Shown one piece after another: positions 1 through 4,778 of a stretch of DNA of 12,092 nucleotides. Under the pieces are notes generated by a model that saw only the letters and a program-made list of their open reading frames with translations, was not told the DNA's origin and searched no databases. The DNA comes from an archaeon. Lineage in GTDB: Archaea; Thermoproteota; Bathyarchaeia; TCS64. Position numbers and translations under genes: made by a program. The DNA lies in NCBI GenBank assembly GCA_020444005.1, contig JAHLLU010000026.1:1-12092 (forward strand). Reading direction: 5' to 3'. Each line of letters begins with the position of its first letter. The first letter of the stretch is position 1.

Positions 1-212
1 GACGTCTCAAAGCCAAAAAAGCCGAGATCAAAGAAATTACAAATAACGACCTAGGAATCGACCCTAAAGAGATCGGATTAGAGGGAAGCTTCACCCGGGT
101 AGTAAAGATATTCGAGCCAACAGTTCACGAGGCAGGAGAGGTAGTCGAGGGAACACCAGATGAACTCGTAGAAGCGTTATTCAAGAAACTACAGGAGTGC
201 AAGGTGATCTAA
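1..212 (+). CDS. etfB: Electron transfer flavoprotein beta subunit, C-terminal end (partial, 5' end outside window)
   Basis: The last 69 codons of an open frame (first complete codon at base 3, TAA at 210-212) run in from the left edge. The visible part carries the typical EtfB tail: a DLGID segment, then GSFTRVVKIFEP, then an acidic stretch with EGTPDELVEAL before the end. EtfB binds AMP in ordinary ETFs and a second FAD in bifurcating ETFs, and pairs with EtfA. The diagnostic FAD/NAD-binding half lies outside the window, so bifurcation cannot be read from this piece. The stop is directly followed by the ATG of a ferredoxin-fused EtfA with no spacer, and a GlcD-like oxidoreductase follows, so this is the first visible subunit of a three-gene operon. 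Identification rests on the tail motif plus context. Confidence 0.85.
   Translation, partial: RLKAKKAEIKEITNNDLGIDPKEIGLEGSFTRVVKIFEPTVHEAGEVVEGTPDELVEALFKKLQECKVI
202..209 (+). promoter_or_regulatory. Strong Shine-Dalgarno site for the ferredoxin-type etfA
   Basis: AGGTGATC lies inside the last codons of etfB and matches eight consecutive bases of the complement of the archaeal 16S 3' end (AGGAGGTGATCC). It ends three bases before the ATG at 213, so it supports that start and suggests translational coupling of the two ETF subunits. It also shows that this organism uses leadered translation. Confidence 0.6.
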
Positions 213-1406
213 ATGAATGAAGCACCAGTATACGTAACAAGCGACTGTACAGGATGTGGAGCATGCGTTGATGTATGTCCCTTTGGCGCCATCGAGATGA
301 AAGACGGCAAAGCAGTAATAACAGAAGCATGCCGCGCATGTGGACAATGTATCGATGTCTGCCCCGTAGGAGCCATCATCATGCGGGAGACAGAAGCGAA
401 AGAGACCAAAGACGCCAAGGGTGTAATGATCTACGCCGAGATGAGCCAAGGCAAACTCCACAAGGTAGCAGTAGAGCTACTAGGCAAGGCACAGGAACTC
501 GCAGCAGAACTCAAGGAACCAGTCTACGCTGTAATCGTAGGCAGCGAATTAGACGAGGCGGCAACTGAACTCATCAACCGTGGAGCAGACAAGGTATTCA
601 TCTATGACCATCCCGAACTCAAACAATTCAGAGACGACCCATACAGCGACCTACTAGCACAGTGCTGTAGAGAGGAAGACCCAAGTATATTCCTCGTCGG
701 TGCCACAAGCATCGGACGAAGCATGGGGCCAAAAGTCGCAGCCAAGCTCAAGACAGGACTCACAGCAGACTGTACTAGTCTGGATATTGACCCAGAGACC
801 GGGCTACTCCAACAGACCCGTCCAGCATATGGTGGAAACATCATGGCAACCATCGTTACGCCCAACAGTAGTCCCCAGATGGCTACTGTGCGTTACAAGA
901 TGTTCCCTGAAGCCAAGAAAGTAAACAGTCCATCAGGTGAGATAGTAAAGAAACCCGTTGACATGAGCAAAGTCACAGACAGGATCAAGGTACTTGCCTT
1001 TGAGGAGGCAGCTGAACAGCTAAGCATCACTGACGCTGATATAATCGTTTCAGGTGGGCTTGGTATGGGTGAACCTGAAGGTTTCAAGCTAATCGAAAAA
1101 CTAGCAACAAGTCTCGGAGGCGCAGTAGGCGCATCAAGACCTACGGTAGATGAAGGCTGGATCGATTACCGCCACCAAGTAGGACTAAGCGGTAGAACCG
1201 TCAGACCACAGCTTTACATGGCTTGCGGCATCAGCGGAGCAGTCCAGCATCAAGCTGGTATGAAGACAAGCGATGTCATCATAGCCATTAACAAGGACCC
1301 TGAAGCACCTATCTTCAAGATTTCCAGCCTCGGATTGGTTGGGGATTTATATGAGGTGATACCCCGTCTCATAGAGAAGATCAAGGAGCACGGGGAAGGT
1401 GCCTAA
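213..1406 (+). CDS. etfA: Electron transfer flavoprotein alpha subunit with N-terminal 2x[4Fe-4S] ferredoxin domain
   Basis: This 397-residue protein has two parts. Residues 1-56 are a bacterial-type ferredoxin with two intact cysteine quartets: C12, C15, C18, C22 and C40, C43, C46, C50, each ending in CP-x-GAI. Residues about 68-397 are a full EtfA: an N-terminal ETF domain, then the FAD domain with GLSGRTVRPQLY (324-335), GISGAVQH (339-346), AINKDPEAPIF (358-368) and LVGDLYEVIP (375-384). EtfA normally carries the mobile FAD that hands electrons to a partner dehydrogenase. The extra ferredoxin domain is known from ETFs of electron-bifurcating complexes such as LctBCD and CarCDE of Acetobacterium. 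The start at 213 is set by the good SD and the abutting etfB stop. The frame ends inside the next gene, an FAD hydroxy-acid dehydrogenase, so this subunit probably links that enzyme to a ferredoxin and NAD pool. One small oddity is that the usual ADYG before IVGD reads SSLG here. Confidence 0.93.
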   Translation: MNEAPVYVTSDCTGCGACVDVCPFGAIEMKDGKAVITEACRACGQCIDVCPVGAIIMRETEAKETKDAKGVMIYAEMSQGKLHKVAVELLGKAQELAAELKEPVYAVIVGSELDEAATELINRGADKVFIYDHPELKQFRDDPYSDLLAQCCREEDPSIFLVGATSIGRSMGPKVAAKLKTGLTADCTSLDIDPETGLLQQTRPAYGGNIMATIVTPNSSPQMATVRYKMFPEAKKVNSPSGEIVKKPVDMSKVTDRIKVLAFEEAAEQLSITDADIIVSGGLGMGEPEGFKLIEKLATSLGGAVGASRPTVDEGWIDYRHQVGLSGRTVRPQLYMACGISGAVQHQAGMKTSDVIIAINKDPEAPIFKISSLGLVGDLYEVIPRLIEKIKEHGEGA

Positions 1407-2796
1407 ATACACAGAAATCACACCTGAAATCAGAGCCGAAATCGAAACCATCGTTGGAGCAGAGAACGTCTCCAACACCCAAGAGGACATAGAGAGACAC
1501 AGCATAGACGAGTCTCCCCTTGAACCCCATCCACCCAGTATTGTAGTCAGTCCACACACCACCGAAGAGGTATCCAAGCTCATGGCATACGCCAACAAGC
1601 ACATGATACCAGTAACCCCACAAGGTAGCAGAACAGGGCTCAGTGGAGCAAACCATCCTGTATACGGTGGAATAGCTCTAAACATGGAGCACATGGATAA
1701 GATCATCGAGCTTGACGAGGAAAACCTGATGATCACAGTCGAGTCCGGTGTCTTGGTTATGGATGTTCATGAGAAAACCGAGGAAATTGGACTCCTCTAC
1801 CCACCTGATCCGGGTGAGAACTCTGGCACAATAGGTGGAAACATCAATACAAACGCTGGCGGCATGCGTGCCATGAAATACGGAGTCACAAGAGACTTCG
1901 TCAATGGCTTAGAAGTAGTCCTACCAACTGGTGAGGTAATCAACCTCGGGGGAAAAACAGTCAAGGACAGCACAGCCTACAGCCTCATAGACCTAATCAT
2001 AGGCAGCGAGGGCACCCTAGGCGTAGTCACCAAAGCAACCCTACGGTTAATCCCCATGCCACAGAAGACGGCGCTAATCTACGCCCCATTCGAGTCCGTA
2101 GAAGATGCAGCGAAAGCAGTAAGCGAGATCATAAGACGCAAGGTCAACCCATTCGCGTTAGAGTTCCTAACACAACACGCAGTAGTCACAATAGAACGCT
2201 ACCTAGAACGCAAACTACCGGACAACAGCAACCCAGCCTATCTAATTGTAGGCGTTGAATCCAACAGCGATACAGAGCTAGAAACCGCCTTAGAGACTGC
2301 GGGAGAAGCATGTCTAGACCTAGGCGCAGTTGAAGTATATCTTGCTGAGACACAGAAACAACAGGACGATCTCTGGGAAGCAAGGAAGGCCATGGCAGAT
2401 GCTTACACAGCCTTCTACGAGTCAGATGAGGCTGATATCTGTGTCCCAAGAAGCAAGATACCAGAATTCGTCGAGAAAGCAATGCCTCTAGAACAAAAAT
2501 ATGGGGTACTTGTGATCGCGGTTGGACACGCCGGTGACGGTAACATACACTGGAGCGTCGTAAGACAAGACCAATCAGACGAGGAATGGCCTATCGTACT
2601 CGAGGAAGCAATAGAGGAGCTTATCGAGATCAGCATGGAACTCGGTGGCACCATTAGCGGAGAACACGGAATAGGCTATACCAAGAAACAGTATCTACCT
2701 TTGAAGGTAGGCGAAAAACAAGTCGAGTTGATGAAGGGAATAAAGAAGGTTTTTGATCCCAACGGGATTATGAACCCGGGGAAAGTGTTCCCCTAA
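1399..2796 (+). CDS. glcD: FAD-binding 2-hydroxy-acid (probably D-lactate) dehydrogenase, GlcD/LctD type
   Basis: This 465-residue protein has the normal length for the GlcD/Dld family. The N-terminal FAD_binding_4 domain shows PQGSRTGLSGA (74-84), PPDPGENSGTIGGN (135-148) and IGSEGTLG (201-208). The C-terminal FAD-oxidase domain shows GHAGDGNIH (376-384), whose two histidines are metal ligands in this family, then SGEHGIGY (420-427) and FDPNGIMNPGK near the end. It should oxidise a 2-hydroxy acid such as lactate or glycolate to the keto acid in the cytosol. The GTG start at 1399 overlaps the etfA stop by 8 bases and has AAGGAG at 1383-1388, ten bases upstream. Directly after etfB and ferredoxin-fused etfA, the closest known parallel is the lactate dehydrogenase/Etf complex, which drives NAD reduction by lactate with simultaneous ferredoxin oxidation. 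Substrate identity (lactate, glycolate or 2-hydroxyglutarate) is not readable from sequence. Its stop overlaps the convergent downstream gene by four bases. Confidence 0.88.
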   Translation: MPKYTEITPEIRAEIETIVGAENVSNTQEDIERHSIDESPLEPHPPSIVVSPHTTEEVSKLMAYANKHMIPVTPQGSRTGLSGANHPVYGGIALNMEHMDKIIELDEENLMITVESGVLVMDVHEKTEEIGLLYPPDPGENSGTIGGNINTNAGGMRAMKYGVTRDFVNGLEVVLPTGEVINLGGKTVKDSTAYSLIDLIIGSEGTLGVVTKATLRLIPMPQKTALIYAPFESVEDAAKAVSEIIRRKVNPFALEFLTQHAVVTIERYLERKLPDNSNPAYLIVGVESNSDTELETALETAGEACLDLGAVEVYLAETQKQQDDLWEARKAMADAYTAFYESDEADICVPRSKIPEFVEKAMPLEQKYGVLVIAVGHAGDGNIHWSVVRQDQSDEEWPIVLEEAIEELIEISMELGGTISGEHGIGYTKKQYLPLKVGEKQVELMKGIKKVFDPNGIMNPGKVFP

Positions 2797-3206
2797 TACT
2801 CCCTGTACATTTCTGCTAATGGATGACCTTTACAGGTTAGTCCAAACGCCTTGTACCATCCAAAAGGGCTCTTATGAGCATCAATGCCCTCTTCTTGGAG
2901 TCTTTTTTCTAGGTCAGCTAGGAACTTTTTCGCACGTTTTGGGCTTCCAAGCTCGTGGCTCAGGTGAGCATATGGGTGTAGAAGCACTGTCTTGCATCCG
3001 ATTCTACCAGTATCTGTCTTGATGTTCTCAACGTACTGCTCAATGATGGCTGGCTCGTTGTTTACGTCCTTCTTCTCGAAGCATGTGAAACAAACCAAGA
3101 CATTCTCATACTCGCCTTCCTTAGGGAAAGCAGGGTGCTCCGCTACGGGAGTCTCCTTGAGTGTCTTGAAGTTAAAATCGCTACAGTGTAACTGTAAAAC
3201 TCTCAT
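2793..3206 (-). CDS. Stand-alone archaeal threonyl-tRNA synthetase editing domain (Ser-tRNA(Thr) deacylase)
   Basis: This 137-residue protein matches the N-terminal editing domain of archaeal ThrRS from end to end and then stops. It opens with MRVLQLHC, where archaeal ThrRS opens MRVLLIHSD. It has HPYAHLSHEL (77-86), PFGWYKAF (114-121) and CKGHPLAE (125-132). H81, K119 and C125 correspond to the residues around the active site in the Pyrococcus domain. This D-tyrosyl-deacylase-like fold removes serine wrongly attached to tRNA(Thr). There is no catalytic or anticodon domain, so it would act in trans. The ATG at 3206 is preferred because family homology begins exactly there. A TTG at 3257 would add 17 residues unlike the family and start directly behind the alba stop. 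It lies 51 bases downstream of alba on the same strand and is probably cotranscribed. Its stop overlaps the convergent hydroxy-acid dehydrogenase stop. Confidence 0.88.
   Translation of the reverse strand: MRVLQLHCSDFNFKTLKETPVAEHPAFPKEGEYENVLVCFTCFEKKDVNNEPAIIEQYVENIKTDTGRIGCKTVLLHPYAHLSHELGSPKRAKKFLADLEKRLQEEGIDAHKSPFGWYKAFGLTCKGHPLAEMYREY
3183..3195. repeat. Small inverted repeat within first codons of the ThrRS-editing gene
   Basis: ACAGT and ACTGT are separated by three bases. The repeat covers codons 4 to 8 of the editing-domain gene. A very similar ACAGT/ACTGT repeat with a larger loop lies just upstream (3217-3238), so the start codon at 3206 is framed by two related hairpins. With five-base stems this could be chance. 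Confidence 0.3.
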
Positions 3207-3216
3207 CTCTATCCAG

Positions 3217-3238
3217 AACAGTTGCACATCAAACTGTT
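3217..3238. repeat. Inverted repeat just upstream of the ThrRS-editing start
   Basis: AACAGTT (3217-3223) and AACTGTT (3232-3238) form a perfect seven-base stem with an eight-base loop. It sits 11 bases before the ATG at 3206, in the gap after alba. In the RNA it could hinder or guide ribosome binding. It could also be a protein-binding site. There is no oligo-T tract on the coding strand after it, so it does not look like a terminator. Confidence 0.4.
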
Positions 3239-3241
3239 TTA

Positions 3242-3252
3242 GGGGTTTCCCC
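3242..3252 (-). other. GC hairpin directly after alba stop codon
   Basis: On the minus strand GGGG-AAA-CCCC forms a compact four-pair hairpin five bases after the alba TAG (3258-3260). It is followed by TAAAAC rather than an oligo-T run, so it is not a normal archaeal terminator. It may mark an mRNA processing or stabilising element between alba and the editing-domain gene, which could let an abundant alba message be separated from its neighbour. Confidence 0.3.
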
Positions 3253-3257
3253 CACAA

Positions 3258-3830
3258 CTAGAGTTCCTTGGCAGCCTCAATGATCTTCGCGATCTGTTTC
3301 TCGCTCAAACCAGTCTTTAAAGCAAGCTCAAAAGACTCAGCGCCAACAACTTTAGAAACATTATCATAACCAGCAGCCCTGAGCTTCTCAGCTGTCGCGT
3401 CACCGACACCCTTGATATCCGAAACATCAACCTCATCAGACTCAGCTTCTTCTTGCGCAGGTTCCTCTTCAACAGGGGCTTCTGCCTTTTCTTCTTCCCT
3501 GTGTTCTCTGGGTCTACGTCTTGGGCGCCTCTCAAAGACCTCTTGTGGAACTACTGCATCACCTTTTGTAAGAACGATGGTCATAGTGGAGACGTTTCTT
3601 GTACCTCTATCATCCTCTACTTGCTCGGTGCCGATGGTAATACCCGGGTGCTCCATGCCTGTCATGTACCTGTTTCTGGTAATCTCCGCTACATCAACCG
3701 CTGTGGTGATAGCTCTGCCTCTAGCCTTCAATTGGACGGTCTCGTTGTCGTTATTGAATGTCGCGAGTGTAGCCATTACGTAGCTCATCGCCGGTTTCCG
3801 TCCTATGTATACGATGTTGTCTTGGCTCAT
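3258..3830 (-). CDS. alba: Alba chromatin protein fused to a C-terminal helix-hairpin-helix domain
   Basis: This 190-residue protein is about twice the usual Alba length (roughly 90-97). Residues 5-90 are a complete Alba domain: NIVYIGRKPAMSYV (5-18), KARGRAITTAVD (35-46), TRNRY (51-55) and a terminal strand near STMTIVL (81-87). Residues 101-111 are a basic patch (RRPRRRPRE), and 112-134 are a strongly acidic linker. Residues 136-190 are a second small domain with DIKGVGDATAEKLRAAGY, a helix-hairpin-helix of the Rad51-N-terminal/HhH_5 type that usually binds DNA non-specifically. Alba dimers coat DNA and RNA in archaea. The second domain could bridge duplexes or recruit partners. In the loop where Sulfolobus Alba has acetylated K16 followed by K17, this protein has R11-K12. 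The ATG at 3830 is 31 bases from a TATA-like box. The ThrRS editing gene follows on the same strand. Confidence 0.92.
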   Translation of the reverse strand: MSQDNIVYIGRKPAMSYVMATLATFNNDNETVQLKARGRAITTAVDVAEITRNRYMTGMEHPGITIGTEQVEDDRGTRNVSTMTIVLTKGDAVVPQEVFERRPRRRPREHREEEKAEAPVEEEPAQEEAESDEVDVSDIKGVGDATAEKLRAAGYDNVSKVVGAESFELALKTGLSEKQIAKIIEAAKEL

Positions 3831-3838
3831 TGTGAGTC

Positions 3839-3853
3839 AAAGATAATATCTTT
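3839..3853. repeat. Perfect palindrome over the predicted alba transcription start
   Basis: AAAGATA-A-TATCTTT is a perfect 7+1+7 inverted repeat, 8 bases upstream of the alba ATG and 7 bases downstream of its TATA-like box. A transcription start 24-27 bases from that box would fall at or inside the palindrome. Archaeal repressors commonly bind here, so it is a candidate operator, possibly for autoregulation. The region is AT-rich, so chance is possible. Confidence 0.4.
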
Positions 3854-3860
3854 AATTTTA

Positions 3861-3870
3861 GAGATAAAAG
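3861..3870 (-). promoter_or_regulatory. TATA-like promoter element for alba
   Basis: On the minus strand the box reads CTTTTATCTC, a good archaeal TATA match, with its centre about 35 bases upstream of the alba ATG. This predicts a start near 3840 and a leader of about 10 bases. Spacing and AT-rich surroundings support it; no transcript data are available. Confidence 0.5.
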
Positions 3871-3949
3871 TCCATCCTTTTTCTTCACCAGAATATACCT
3901 GCACTTCATAAAACACATTGTATCATAGAATATTCCCCCCTATGAGACA

Positions 3950-3957
3950 TTTTATAG
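3950..3957 (+). promoter_or_regulatory. TATA box for the deacetylase gene, predicting a leaderless mRNA
   Basis: TTTTATAG is centred about 27 bases before the ATG at 3981. This is the usual archaeal TATA-to-start distance, so the transcript would begin at or next to the start codon. It also argues for 3981 over the in-frame ATG at 3918, which lies upstream of this promoter. No Shine-Dalgarno is present before 3981, consistent with a leaderless message. Confidence 0.55.
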
Positions 3958-3980
3958 GTATAAAGAACAACCAAAAACCC

Positions 3981-4769
3981 ATGAGTGAAAGTTTCTGGCC
4001 TGATGGATATCAGGCATGCTTCAACCTAAGTTTCGACTATGACTCGAATAGTGCATTGATGTGGAGAGCTCCTCACGACATAGTAGCACAGAGCCGTGGA
4101 AGGTTCTCCCCGAATGTAGCGATTGAAAGAATCCTTGACATGCTAGATCGTATGGAGATCAAGGCAACCTTCTTCACCCCGGGATGGACCATAGACCAGT
4201 TTACAGAAAGCTGTGAGGAGATCATCAGCAGGGGACATGAGATGGGTGGTCATGGTTATCTTCATGAGCGTCTTGCTGAGATCAGTCAAGAGAGCCAACG
4301 TGGTGTTTTCGAGAAACAGAAATCATCCTTTGAAAAACTAGGCTACAAACCTGAAGGCTTTAGGGCCCCCTATTGGCTCATCAGCGATTATACTCTTGGG
4401 TTGATCAAGGAATATGGCTTCAAATACGACAGCGATTTTATGGACTCAGATATGCCCTATATGCTGAAACACAGAGGTGAAGACACTGAACTGGTTGAAT
4501 TGCCTATTGAGTGGCTTCTTGATGACTGGCCTCACTTTGAGACTAACCGGATGAACTCCAAACAGGTTTGGGACCTATGGAAACCAGAATGGGACGGCAT
4601 TCACCAACTGGGACGATATTTCGGTTTAACCTGTCACCCCCAGTGCATTGGACGAATCAGTCGACTTAACATGCTAGAGCAACTTATAACCGATGCAAAA
4701 GATAAGGGGGATGTCTGGTTCGCCACATGCAAAGAAGTAGCAGACTGGACAAGAAAAAAGTTGGACTAA
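3981..4769 (+). CDS. Polysaccharide deacetylase family (NodB/PuuE-like) carbohydrate esterase or cyclic imidase
   Basis: This 262-residue protein is a single NodB-type domain. It shows FDYD (18-21, catalytic base and metal aspartates), KATFFTPGW (61-69), the metal histidines in GHEMGGHGYLHE (85-96, H91 and H95), GFRAPYW (126-132) and a late TCHPQ (217-221) followed by IGRISR. The HPQ-IGR ending and the early FDYDSN are like the Helicobacter PgdA and allantoinase PuuE branch rather than classic chitin deacetylases. The family removes N-acetyl groups from sugars or opens cyclic imides, using a divalent metal. Archaea lack murein, so a surface glycan or an imide/ureide is the likely substrate; I cannot choose. 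There is no signal peptide or membrane segment, so it acts in the cytosol as written. The start at 3981 is favoured by the TATA spacing. It converges with the kinase gene with seven bases between stops. Confidence 0.85.
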   Translation: MSESFWPDGYQACFNLSFDYDSNSALMWRAPHDIVAQSRGRFSPNVAIERILDMLDRMEIKATFFTPGWTIDQFTESCEEIISRGHEMGGHGYLHERLAEISQESQRGVFEKQKSSFEKLGYKPEGFRAPYWLISDYTLGLIKEYGFKYDSDFMDSDMPYMLKHRGEDTELVELPIEWLLDDWPHFETNRMNSKQVWDLWKPEWDGIHQLGRYFGLTCHPQCIGRISRLNMLEQLITDAKDKGDVWFATCKEVADWTRKKLD

Positions 4770-4772
4770 CCA

Positions 4773-4778
4773 TTTTTT
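4773..4778 (+). terminator. Oligo-T tract after the deacetylase gene
   Basis: Six T residues lie four bases after the deacetylase stop codon. Archaeal polymerase can terminate on oligo-T without a hairpin, so this is a plausible 3' end for that transcript. It overlaps the convergent kinase stop codon. Confidence 0.35.

Noticed and set aside
1347..1736. Open frame of about 130 codons on the minus strand opposite the etfA/glcD junction
   Set aside because: It crosses two well-supported plus-strand genes and shows no domain or ribosome site.
2903..2908. Oligo-T run as terminator of the plus-strand EtfBA-GlcD operon
   Set aside because: It lies over 100 bases past the stop, inside the opposite gene. 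It is possible but not supported beyond six Ts.
3207..3257. Upstream TTG start giving the ThrRS editing protein 17 extra residues
   Set aside because: Family homology begins at the ATG at 3206, and the extra segment overlaps the hairpins after alba.
3453..3911. Open frame of about 150 codons on the plus strand opposite alba
   Set aside because: It is antisense to the Alba-HhH coding region, has no recognisable domain, and its composition is explained by the opposite strand.
3918..3980. Upstream in-frame ATG for the deacetylase
   Set aside because: It lies before the TATA box at 3950-3957, and the added residues do not resemble the family N-terminus.
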